DNA of 64,000 nt from assembly GCA_902769255.1 (NCBI GenBank), contig CACXOM010000003.1, positions 1-64,000 of the forward strand, read 5' to 3'. Both the position numbers and the translations under genes were made by a program. Position 1 is the first letter of the stretch. Each line of letters begins with the position of its first letter. The notes under the pieces are model-generated. The model was not told the origin of the DNA. It saw nothing but the letters and a program-made list of their open reading frames with translations, and searched no databases. Shown here in pieces: positions 15,560 through 23,095 of this stretch. This DNA is from Oscillospiraceae bacterium (GTDB lineage Bacteria; Bacillota; Clostridia; Oscillospirales; Acutalibacteraceae).

Positions 15560-16771
15560 ATGAGCAAAATTGAAATGAAAACTCCACTCGTTGAGATGGA
15601 CGGAGACGAAATGACCAGAATTATCTGGAAAATGATTAAGGATATTCTTATTAATCCTTATGTAAATCTTAAATCAGAATATTATGATTTAGGACTTGTT
15701 CACAGAAACGAAACTGACGATAAAGTTACTTTTGAATCTGCTGAGGCTACTAAAAAATACGGCGTTGCAGTAAAATGCGCTACAATTACACCAAACGCCG
15801 CAAGAATGCCGGAATACAATTTAAAAGAGATGTGGAAATCGCCTAACGGCACAATCCGTGCAATTTTAGACGGAACGGTTTTCAGAACTCCTATTTTGGT
15901 AAAAGGCATTACACCTTTTATTCCTACTTGGACTAAACCTATTACAATCGCTCGTCACGCTTATGGCGATGTTTATAAAAATACCGAAATGCAAGTGCAA
16001 AAGGGTGCAAAATGCGAACTTGTTTGCACCGATGAAAACGGCATTGAAACAAGACAGTTAATTCATCAGTTTGATGATACTTCGGGCATTATTCAAGGTT
16101 TGCACAATACCGATAAATCGATTGCGTCTTTTGCAAGAAGTTGTTTCAACTTTGCATTCGATATGAAAAAAGACCTTTGGTTTGCTACTAAAGACACTAT
16201 TTCTAAAAAATATGACCACAGATTTAAAGATATTTTCGCAGAAATTTTTGAAAAAGAATATAAAGAAAAATTTGAAAAAGCGGGAATTGAATATTTCTAT
16301 ACACTTATTGATGATGCAGTTGCTCGTGTAATTCGTTCTGAGGGTGGTTACATTTGGGCTTGCAAAAACTATGACGGCGATGTTATGAGCGATATGGTAG
16401 CAACCGCTTACGGCTCACTCGCTATGATGACATCTGTTTTAGTATCGCCCGAGGGTGTTTATGAATATGAGGCGGCTCACGGCACCGTTCAACGCCATTA
16501 TTACAAACACTTAAAAGGCGAAGAAACTTCAACAAACTCTGTTGCAACACTTTTTGCTTGGACCGGCGCACTTAGAAAAAGAGGCGAACTTGATAATACA
16601 CCTGATTTGTGCAAGTTTGCTGATAACCTCGAAAAAGCAACCATTCAAACAATTGAAGAGGGTGTTATGACAGGCGACCTTTACTTGCTTTCAACTCTTG
16701 AAAACAAGAAAAAAGTAAATACCGAAGAATTTTTGCTCGCAGTAAACGAGAGATTACAAAAATTAATGTAA
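15560..16771 (+). CDS. icd: NADP-dependent isocitrate dehydrogenase, eukaryote-like type
   Basis: 403 residues from ATG 15560 (AAAGGTG at 15545-15551); an ATG at 15542 is in frame but is part of the ribosome site. [13 protein letters not shown] near the start, [35 protein letters not shown] and the [11 protein letters not shown] segment are diagnostic of the homodimeric eukaryote-like IDH that makes 2-oxoglutarate and NADPH. With ilvE next door it probably supplies 2-oxoglutarate for amino-acid synthesis. Confidence 0.95.
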   Translation: MSKIEMKTPLVEMDGDEMTRIIWKMIKDILINPYVNLKSEYYDLGLVHRNETDDKVTFESAEATKKYGVAVKCATITPNAARMPEYNLKEMWKSPNGTIRAILDGTVFRTPILVKGITPFIPTWTKPITIARHAYGDVYKNTEMQVQKGAKCELVCTDENGIETRQLIHQFDDTSGIIQGLHNTDKSIASFARSCFNFAFDMKKDLWFATKDTISKKYDHRFKDIFAEIFEKEYKEKFEKAGIEYFYTLIDDAVARVIRSEGGYIWACKNYDGDVMSDMVATAYGSLAMMTSVLVSPEGVYEYEAAHGTVQRHYYKHLKGEETSTNSVATLFAWTGALRKRGELDNTPDLCKFADNLEKATIQTIEEGVMTGDLYLLSTLENKKKVNTEEFLLAVNERLQKLM

Positions 16772-16814
16772 ATTAATTTCCGAAAAAACTATAAATTTTA
16801 AGAAGGTGTAAAAA

Positions 16815-17879
16815 ATGGAAATTATAATAAATAAATCTACAAATTTAAAACAAAAACCTGATGACAGCACTTTGGGATTCGGTCAAATTTTCACCGACCA
16901 TATGTTTATTATGGACTATTCGGTTGAAAAAGGCTGGCACGACGCGAGAATTGAGCCTTTTGGCAATTTATCGCTTCACCCTGCATCTACTGTATTCCAC
17001 TACGGCGCAGAGGTTTTCGAGGGTTTAAAAGCATATCGCAAAGCAGACGGTAGCGTTCAACTTTTCAGACCTGATGAAAACGCTAAAAGAATTAACAGTT
17101 CAGCCGAAAGAATTTGCTTGCCAGAAATTCCTGAAGAAATGTTTTTAGAAGGACTTAAAGCGCTTATTTCGCTCGAAAAAGATTGGGTTCCTCATTCAGA
17201 CGGCACTTCGCTTTATATTCGTCCTTTCTTGTTTGGTAATGATGAAACTTTGGGCGTTCACGGTGTGCATCACGCAAAATTTATGATTATTGCATCGCCT
17301 GTAGGCAGTTATTATAAAGAGGGAATTAACCCTGTTAAAATTATGATTGAAGATGAAGATGTAAGAGCGGTTCGCGGTGGTACAGGTTACACAAAATGCG
17401 GCGGTAATTATGCGGCGTCTACACGAGCAGGCGAAAAAGCCGAGAAGATGGGCTATTCGCAGGTTTTGTGGCTTGACGGCGTTGAGAGAAAATATATCGA
17501 AGAAGTCGGTGCTATGAATGTTATGTTCAAAATCGGCGATGAGATTGTAACGCCTAAATTAACAGGCTCAATTTTGCCGGGCATCACAAGAAAATCTTGC
17601 ATTGAAGTGCTTAAAGACGAGGGCTACAAAGTTAGCGAACGCTTGTTAAGTGTTGATGAATTAGGCTCGGCGCTTGAAAATGGCGACTTAAAAGAGGCTT
17701 GGGGTTGCGGAACTGCCGCAGTTGTTTCACCAATTGGCGAACTTTGCTACAAAGGCAAGAAGTTCATAATTAACGATGGCGAAATCGGCGCAGTTACCCA
17801 AAAACTTTATGATACTTTAACAGGTATTCAATGGGGCAAAATTGAAGATAAATACGGCTGGACCGTACCGATTGATTAA
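16815..17879 (+). CDS. ilvE: Branched-chain amino acid aminotransferase
   Basis: 354 residues, a fold type IV PLP enzyme of the longer BCAT group. VFHYGAEVFEGLKAYR near residue 60, the PLP lysine in GYTKCGGNYAAS near 195, EEVGAMNVMF and LTGSILPGITR are conserved. It transfers amino groups between 2-oxoglutarate/glutamate and Val, Leu and Ile keto acids. The start has AGAAGGTG upstream, 43 nt after icd. I see no T-box or leader peptide in the gap. Confidence 0.94.
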   Translation: MEIIINKSTNLKQKPDDSTLGFGQIFTDHMFIMDYSVEKGWHDARIEPFGNLSLHPASTVFHYGAEVFEGLKAYRKADGSVQLFRPDENAKRINSSAERICLPEIPEEMFLEGLKALISLEKDWVPHSDGTSLYIRPFLFGNDETLGVHGVHHAKFMIIASPVGSYYKEGINPVKIMIEDEDVRAVRGGTGYTKCGGNYAASTRAGEKAEKMGYSQVLWLDGVERKYIEEVGAMNVMFKIGDEIVTPKLTGSILPGITRKSCIEVLKDEGYKVSERLLSVDELGSALENGDLKEAWGCGTAAVVSPIGELCYKGKKFIINDGEIGAVTQKLYDTLTGIQWGKIEDKYGWTVPID

Positions 17880-17914
17880 TTGATGAATATTAATTAAAAA
17901 TAAGACTAATTGAT

Positions 17915-17945
17915 AAAAAACACTCGCAAAAGCGAGTGTTTTTTA
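17915..17945 (+). terminator. Terminator after ilvE
   Basis: AACACTCGC-AAAA-GCGAGTGTT hairpin with a flanking A tract and a T tract, 35 nt after the ilvE stop. Confidence 0.85.
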
Positions 17946-18300
17946 TATGAAGAGAATAAAGCACAAAATAAAAATAAACATTGTAGAGCAGGGGCGTAGC
18001 AATTGCCGTTTGTATAATTATGGTTTTTATCAAACTTCAGCAGGTCGTATAGGAAGCCGACCCCTACATAGTTTGATGAAAATTTAAGTTACAATGTAGG
18101 GGGATGGCATCCTTGACATCCCGATGAGAAAAACCAAATTTTTTATCAAAATTTCAATTAAAGATACAAACCAAAAAAGCCTTCTCCTTGAGGAGAAGGT
18201 GGGTTGCAAAGCAACTCGGATGAGGTGTAAAGTTTGCACAAATTTAAAACGGCGGGAGCAAAGCCCCCGCCCTACAATGTGATTATATGTTTAATCAAAA
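17946..18300. repeat. Cluster of short palindromic intergenic repeats
   Basis: There is no gene in this stretch. It holds hairpins CCTTCTCC-TTGA-GGAGAAGG (18180-18199), GTTGC-AAA-GCAAC (18203-18215) and GGCGGG-AGCAAAG-CCCCCGCC (18251-18271). The core ATTGTAG or its complement CTACAAT occurs three times (about 17979, 18091, 18272). The pieces resemble REP-like elements scattered between genes in Ruminococcus-type genomes, from memory. Local G+C is higher than in neighbouring intergenic DNA. Confidence 0.65.
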
Positions 18301-18307
18301 TTAAAAA

Positions 18308-18336
18308 CAGGAACGCATTTTGCGTTCCTGCTTTTG
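18308..18336 (-). terminator. Terminator of the 47-codon gene
   Basis: CAGGAACGCA-TTT-TGCGTTCCTG hairpin. On the minus strand it is followed by TTTTTAA, placing it just downstream of the small gene. Confidence 0.7.
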
Positions 18337-18354
18337 TGTTTTTGTCAGTTTTAT

Positions 18355-18498
18355 TTAGAATTTGTCATCTTCATAAGGGTCGTTTGCGCCCTCGTTTGAA
18401 TAAGTTGACTGTGTAGGAACCTCAGGGTCTTGGCTCTCTGCGATAATATCGAGAGTAGCGTATTTCTCAAATTCTAATTCAATATCTCTAAATTTCAT
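18355..18498 (-). CDS. 47-residue acidic peptide, unknown
   Basis: ATG at 18498 with a strong GAGGAG ribosome site 9 nt upstream and a terminator directly behind make this a likely real small gene. The product starts MKFRDIELEFEKYATLD and ends with the acidic DPYEDDKF; it is soluble, without Cys and without a signal peptide. It follows the broken gene at 18524-18706 in the same orientation by 25 nt, so the two formed an operon. No family recognised; a peptide precursor or small regulator are only possibilities. Confidence 0.6.
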   Translation of the reverse strand: MKFRDIELEFEKYATLDIIAESQDPEVPTQSTYSNEGANDPYEDDKF

Positions 18499-18523
18499 TG
18501 TAAAATATCTCCTCTCAAAAAAT

Positions 18524-18706
18524 TTATGCGTTTGCCCAAGCAGTTACTTGTGCAGTTTGAGCATCATTTAATCTTGACATAAAGTCTGCATCTTGAAGTG
18601 TAGCAGCAGCAAGTGTTTTTAATGAACGACCTGCGTTTGGTTGAGTTGCATAATAAGTAGTTGAAGTGCTATCTTTAGTAAGAGTTACATAACCACGGGC
18701 TACACT
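18524..18706 (-). pseudogene. C-terminal fragment of an unknown Ala/Thr-rich protein
   Basis: A 60-codon open frame with no start codon, bounded upstream by a TAA at 18707-18709. It reads GYVTLTKDSTSTTYYATQPN and ends LNDAQTAQVTAWANA. The composition (Ala, Thr, Gln) is unlike that of the Lys/Glu-rich neighbours. It breaks exactly where the opposite-strand AraC fragment begins, near 18700, so I read it as the surviving 3' end of a gene cut by a deletion or rearrangement. Confidence 0.5.
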
Positions 18707-18918
18707 TTACAGCAATATGTTGAAAATTTGCGCCTTGACCTTGCGCTTACCATTATGAGAAGGGGAACGATTGATTTTGCCGAAGTCGCCCTTTATGCGG
18801 ATATAACAGTTATTCGGCGTTTTATAAAGTGTTTTTAAAAAGGTTTAATGTAACGCCGAAAAAATATTTTGAACAAAATTATCAAAAGAAAGACAACAGT
18901 CTGCCTTATACCAATTAA
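18695..18918 (+). pseudogene. AraC-type regulator, C-terminal HTH fragment, frameshifted
   Basis: The plus strand reads LQQYVENLRLDLALTIMR, then FAEVALYADITVIRRFIKCF to a TAA at 18836; it continues in another frame as KRFNVTPKKYFEQNY and DNSLPYTN to the stop at 18916-18918. Together these form the end of an AraC/XylS helix-turn-helix domain (the RFNVTPKKY signature). Most of the gene is missing on the left and one frameshift interrupts the rest. Confidence 0.7.
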
Positions 18919-18950
18919 AAAAGTCTGTATTCATTTGAATACAGACTTTT
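18919..18950. terminator. Bidirectional terminator between the AraC remnant and proC
   Basis: AAAAGTCTGTATTC-ATTT-GAATACAGACTTTT, a 14-bp perfect stem with A and T flanks, 4 nt from the proC stop on the minus strand. Confidence 0.85.
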
Positions 18951-18953
18951 GTT

Positions 18954-19751
18954 TTATTTTCCGAGTTCCACAGTTTTTTTGTAAGCCTTTGTTACCGCTT
19001 TCATAACCGCACCGCGAAATGCGCTTTTTTCAAGTGATTTTACGCCCTCAATTGTTGAACCGCCGGGCGAGCAAACCTCATCTTTTAAAAGACCGGGGTG
19101 TTTGCCTGTTTGCTGAACCATCATAGCCGAGCCTTTAACGGTTTGCGATGCGAATTTCAGCGCCTTATCTCTCGGCAAACCGCAATCAACTGCGCCGTCA
19201 GCGAGCGCCTCAATCATCATATAAACAAAAGCAGGACCGCAACCGCTTAAAGCACAACCTGCGTCAATAAGTTTTTCGGGCAACTCGTCCCAAACGCCAG
19301 CGTTTTGCATTGCTTCTAAAAACTCGTTTTTCTCGTTTTCGCTAACATCTTCACTTAATGTGAAAAGCATCATACCTTCGCCTAAAAAAGCGGGGGTATT
19401 CGGCATAATACGAATAACTTTATATTCGCCTTTTGCCATAGTTTGTACTTTTGAAATGCTTACACCTGCGGCAATTGAAACCAAAACAAAATCATCGTTT
19501 CTATCTCTCAAAATATCTGAAATACCGTCAAGCATATCAGCCATAAACTGCGGTTTTACCGCCAAAATAATGTATTTTGCGCTTTTTGCAATTTGCTCGT
19601 TGCTTTCAACTTTACCGCCTATCTCTTCAGCAAGTGTTTGTGCTTTTTTTACATCAACATCAGCCAAAGCAATATCGCTTGTTTTTTTGGAAAGAGCAAC
19701 CGCTAATGCGCCACCCATATTTCCTGCGCCAATAAATCCGAATTTAGCCAT
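18954..19751 (-). CDS. proC: Pyrroline-5-carboxylate reductase
   Basis: 265 residues. It begins KFGFIGAGNMGGALA (Rossmann GxGxxG). RIMPNTPAFLGEG, SGCGPAF and the C-terminal VCSPGGSTIEGV are ProC signatures. It performs the last step of proline synthesis. AAGGAGAAA lies before the ATG, 10 nt after proA. All three glutamate-to-proline genes form one minus-strand operon. Confidence 0.95.
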   Translation of the reverse strand: MAKFGFIGAGNMGGALAVALSKKTSDIALADVDVKKAQTLAEEIGGKVESNEQIAKSAKYIILAVKPQFMADMLDGISDILRDRNDDFVLVSIAAGVSISKVQTMAKGEYKVIRIMPNTPAFLGEGMMLFTLSEDVSENEKNEFLEAMQNAGVWDELPEKLIDAGCALSGCGPAFVYMMIEALADGAVDCGLPRDKALKFASQTVKGSAMMVQQTGKHPGLLKDEVCSPGGSTIEGVKSLEKSAFRGAVMKAVTKAYKKTVELGK

Positions 19752-19761
19752 AATTTTCTCC

Positions 19762-21009
19762 TTATCTTACTTGTCCGTTTCCGTTTATAATGTATTTATA
19801 ACTTGTCATTTCTCTAAGTCCCATAGGACCTCTTGCGTGCATTTTTTGAGTAGAAATACCCATTTCGCAACCCAAGCCGAACTCGCCACCGTCAGTAAAG
19901 CGGGTAGAGGCGTTCACATAAACCGAAGAACTGTCAATACTGTTAGCAAATTTTTCGGCGTTTTGAGCGTTTGCGGTTACAATCGCTTCCGAATGGTTGG
20001 TAGAATGAGCGTTGATATGCTCAATCGCTTCATCAACATTTTCAACGACTTTTACCGCTAAAATGTAATCCAAAAATTCGGTGTCAAAATCGTTTTCGCC
20101 TGCTGGGGTGCCGTCAATTATGCTTTGAGCAATTTTGTCAAGTCGAAGTTCAACAGGGTTAGTTTTTCTTTCATCAACCAATCTTTGTTTAAGTTTTGGC
20201 AAAAACTTTTCAGCAATTTTTTTGTTTACCACCAAAACCTCTTCAGCATTGCAAACAGAGGGGCGAGAAGTTTTTGCATTTTCAACAATATTAAGTGCCA
20301 TATCTAAATCGGCAGAGTCATCAACATAAATGTGGCAAATGCCTGTACCTGTTTGAATACAAGGCACTTTTGCTTGGTTTACACAAGCGTTAATAAGTCC
20401 TGCACCACCACGAGGAATTAGCATATCAACAAGACCGACTGCTGTCATAAGTTCATTTGCACTTTCTCTTGAAGTATCTTCAACAAGGTTAATAAAGTTT
20501 TCGGGTAAATTGTTGCTTTTAAGCGCCTGTTTTAAAGCAGAAACTACCGCTTTGTTGGTGTTAATAGCCTCTTTACCGCCACGAAGTACACAAATGTTAG
20601 AACTTTTAAAGCAAAGTGCCACCGCATCTGAAGTAACATTAGGTCTGCTTTCATAAATAATTGCGATAACGCCCATAGGAACACGCACTTTTTTAATTTT
20701 CAAACCGCCTGCGGTTTCGTGTGTTTCTAAAACCTCGCCCACAGGGTCATCTAAATAGGCAACCGCTTTAATGCCGTCAGCCATACCGATAATTCTGTCT
20801 TTGTCAAGCGACAAGCGGTCAATCATAACGGGTGAAATTTTATCTTTCGCAAAATCAATATCTTTTTTGTTTTCTTCAATAATTGTTTCGGCATTTTCAA
20901 TAAGAGAATTTGCCATATCAAAAAGAACTTTGTTTTTTTGCTGTGTGTTTAATAAATTTATTTTAGAACACGCTTTTTTTGCGTTTGTTAACAATTCGCC
21001 AGTTGTCAT
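19762..21009 (-). CDS. proA: Gamma-glutamyl phosphate reductase
   Basis: 415 residues, standard length. GVIAIIYESRPNVTSDA, VDMLIPRGGAGLI, the catalytic cysteine in RPSVCNAEEV near 245, and FGLGCEMGISTQKMHARGPMG at the C-terminus identify ProA, which reduces glutamyl phosphate to the semialdehyde. It starts 1 nt after the proB stop, so the two are coupled, as expected for enzymes that channel a labile intermediate. Confidence 0.96.
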   Translation of the reverse strand: MTTGELLTNAKKACSKINLLNTQQKNKVLFDMANSLIENAETIIEENKKDIDFAKDKISPVMIDRLSLDKDRIIGMADGIKAVAYLDDPVGEVLETHETAGGLKIKKVRVPMGVIAIIYESRPNVTSDAVALCFKSSNICVLRGGKEAINTNKAVVSALKQALKSNNLPENFINLVEDTSRESANELMTAVGLVDMLIPRGGAGLINACVNQAKVPCIQTGTGICHIYVDDSADLDMALNIVENAKTSRPSVCNAEEVLVVNKKIAEKFLPKLKQRLVDERKTNPVELRLDKIAQSIIDGTPAGENDFDTEFLDYILAVKVVENVDEAIEHINAHSTNHSEAIVTANAQNAEKFANSIDSSSVYVNASTRFTDGGEFGLGCEMGISTQKMHARGPMGLREMTSYKYIINGNGQVR

Positions 21010-21010
21010 T

Positions 21011-21799
21011 TTACTGCTCCTTTTTAGCCAAGAAAATACTGCCTATTTGTTTGCCGTCTGCAAGGTCATATAAAAGTTTCGGCTTTCTGCCGTTAGCAAT
21101 TATCATATCGCAACCTGCGGCGGTTGCAATTTTAGCAGCTGCAATTTTCTTTTGCATACCGCCAGTACCAAGCGCTGTGCCTTTTGTACCTGCAATTGCT
21201 TCAATTTCAGGTGTAATTTCTTCAATAACTTTAATTTGTTTTGCGTTTTTATCTTTTCTCGGGTCAGCGGTATAAAGTCCCTCAATATCTGATAAAATAA
21301 CTAATAAATCAGCGTCAAGACTTGTTGCCGCAATTGCCGCCAAAGTATCGTTATCACCTATAACAATTTCATCGGTGCCGATTGTGTCGTTTTCGTTGAT
21401 AATAGGAATTACCGATAATTCGAGCAATCTGTTCACCGTGTTTTTAAAATTGCCGTATCTTTCTTCGTTATTCAAATCATCGCCTGTTATCAAAAGTTGC
21501 GCAACAGTATGCGAGTATTCACCGAAAAGTTTATCATAAACATACATAAGTTCGCATTGACCTATTGCGGCGGCAGCCTGCTTTGTAGGAATATCGTCAG
21601 GCTTTTTGTTTAAATTAAGTTTGCCGACTCCCATTCCGATTGCGCCCGAAGACACCATAATTATCTCGTTGCCGGCGTTTTTGAGGTCGCTGATAATTCG
21701 GCAAATTTCAGTAACATTGCGAATATTCAATCTTCCTGTTGAGTGCGCAAGGGTAGAAGTGCCGAGTTTTATAACAATTCTCTTATTTTTCAGTTTCAT
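21011..21799 (-). CDS. proB: Glutamate 5-kinase (short form without PUA domain)
   Basis: 262 residues. VIKLGTSTLAH, VSSGAIGMG, NENDTIG and SDIEGLYTADPRKD are the amino-acid kinase signatures of ProB. The protein ends after the kinase domain (TKGTALGTGGMQKKIAAA and about 40 more), so the C-terminal PUA domain of the long form is absent; the short form is common in Firmicutes. First gene of proBAC. Confidence 0.94.
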   Translation of the reverse strand: MKLKNKRIVIKLGTSTLAHSTGRLNIRNVTEICRIISDLKNAGNEIIMVSSGAIGMGVGKLNLNKKPDDIPTKQAAAAIGQCELMYVYDKLFGEYSHTVAQLLITGDDLNNEERYGNFKNTVNRLLELSVIPIINENDTIGTDEIVIGDNDTLAAIAATSLDADLLVILSDIEGLYTADPRKDKNAKQIKVIEEITPEIEAIAGTKGTALGTGGMQKKIAAAKIATAAGCDMIIANGRKPKLLYDLADGKQIGSIFLAKKEQ

Positions 21800-21832
21800 T
21801 TTAAAAAAGTCCTTTTTAAAGTATTATCTAAT

Positions 21833-21861
21833 ATAATAACATATATTTTAGCATTTTTCAA
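21833..21861 (-). promoter_or_regulatory. Putative promoter of proBAC
   Basis: On the minus strand TTGAAA, 17 nt, TATTAT, 34 nt before the proB ATG. It begins right beside the terminator of the GH5 gene. Confidence 0.5.
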
Positions 21862-21867
21862 CAATGA

Positions 21868-21898
21868 AAAAGCCGAATTTGTTAAAAATTCGGCTTAA
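21868..21898 (-). terminator. Terminator after the GH5 gene
   Basis: AAGCCGAATTT-GTTA-AAAATTCGGCTT hairpin with A/T flanks, just behind the GH5 stop on the minus strand. Confidence 0.75.
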
Positions 21899-21901
21899 AA
21901 C

Positions 21902-22921
21902 TTATTTTGATAACGCTTTAATAATATCTTCTCTAACAGGTTTTCTGTTTTCATCGGTAATTTTGGCAAAGCCTCTGTAAGACCAAGCGGCGTGTCCTAT
22001 ACCGTTTTCATTGAAAATATCAATAATATCGTTTAACCAACGAACAGTACTGTCAAGGTCGGCATTTTCAATTACACCGAACTCACCGCAATAAACATCG
22101 CAATTATGCTCATTTTTAAAATCAACTGCCGATTGAACAAAAGTTCTTAATTCCTCTTTACCGACTTTATCAAAATGCTCAAGCATCCAAGGGTCGTTAT
22201 TAAGAAAGAATTTTGCGTGCTCTTTAACATTTAGCGGATAAACTACCGAACAAGGATAAGCCGCCATTCCGGCGTTGAAAGGCGCTCTTTGATGAGTGAA
22301 AAGAAACGGTGCATAACAATGAAAGTTATAAACTATATTAGGTGCATCAATAAATTTCAAATATTTCAATTCATCAGGATTGTTCCAATGGTTTGAACCT
22401 ACAATAATTCGTCTGTTTGGTGAAATTTCTTCAATTGCTTTTACTGCTTTAGGCCAAAGTTCGTTCCAAGGGTCGCTGGTTTCTTGAACTAACTCATTCA
22501 AAAGTTCAAAATATAAGTTGTCGCCCTCATTTTTATATCGCTTAGCAAACATTTGCCAAATTGAAATAAAGAGCTTTTGTTGGTTTTCGTCAAAAAACAA
22601 ACTGTTTTTCTCTTTATCATAAGTGTCGTTGAAAGAATAACCGGGCGTTCTGTGCAAATCGAGAACAACATTTAATCCGTATTTTTTAGCGGTTTTTATT
22701 GCAAAATCAGCATATTTTAAACCTTTTTCGATAAATTCGCCCGTTTTTTCATCGTAAAAAACAGGGTAATCAATCGGCAGACGAATGTGGTCAAAACCCC
22801 AATCGGCAACTTGCTTAAAGTCGCTTTCAATAATATATGTGCTGAAATATTCATCAGAAAAATCTGCATATTGTGAAATCCAATGTCCGAAATTAAGACC
22901 TCTCATATATCCTTTTAACAT
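21902..22921 (-). CDS. Glycoside hydrolase family 5 (cellulase-like), no signal peptide
   Basis: 339 residues, one catalytic TIM barrel. FDHIRLPIDYPVF (GH5 Arg), LNVVLDLHRTPGY, ELLNELV with the acid/base Glu143, NFHCYAPF, and YCGEFGV with the nucleophile Glu280 fit GH5. There is no signal peptide, anchor or CBM, so it probably acts in the cytoplasm on imported oligosaccharides such as cellodextrins or mannosides; the subfamily and substrate cannot be read here. It has its own promoter and terminator. Confidence 0.88.
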   Translation of the reverse strand: MLKGYMRGLNFGHWISQYADFSDEYFSTYIIESDFKQVADWGFDHIRLPIDYPVFYDEKTGEFIEKGLKYADFAIKTAKKYGLNVVLDLHRTPGYSFNDTYDKEKNSLFFDENQQKLFISIWQMFAKRYKNEGDNLYFELLNELVQETSDPWNELWPKAVKAIEEISPNRRIIVGSNHWNNPDELKYLKFIDAPNIVYNFHCYAPFLFTHQRAPFNAGMAAYPCSVVYPLNVKEHAKFFLNNDPWMLEHFDKVGKEELRTFVQSAVDFKNEHNCDVYCGEFGVIENADLDSTVRWLNDIIDIFNENGIGHAAWSYRGFAKITDENRKPVREDIIKALSK

Positions 22922-22954
22922 ATAAGTTTACCTCTTTTTTGTATTTTTTTCTTT

Positions 22955-22983
22955 ATATTATCACAAAAAAATTTAAAAGTCAA
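22955..22983 (-). promoter_or_regulatory. Promoter of the GH5 gene
   Basis: On the minus strand TTGACT, 17 nt, TAATAT, 33 nt before the ATG, followed by AAGAGGTAAA as ribosome site. Confidence 0.6.
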
Positions 22984-23023
22984 TTAATTATAGCGCAAAT
23001 ATTCAAATATTTTGAAAAAAATA

Positions 23024-23051
23024 TTGACAAAACTACTATATATAGTATAAA
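23024..23051 (+). promoter_or_regulatory. Promoter of the topoisomerase pair
   Basis: TTGACA, 16 nt, TATAAA, 44 nt before the ATG of the GyrB/ParE-type gene; AAAAGGAG follows as ribosome site. Confidence 0.65.
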
Positions 23052-23095
23052 ATTAATATGTATATGTATATCAAAAAGGAGAAATTTTTAAAGTT

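Noticed and set aside
16772-16814. T-box or leader attenuator before ilvE
   Set aside because: The gap is 43 bp with only a ribosome site; too short for such control.
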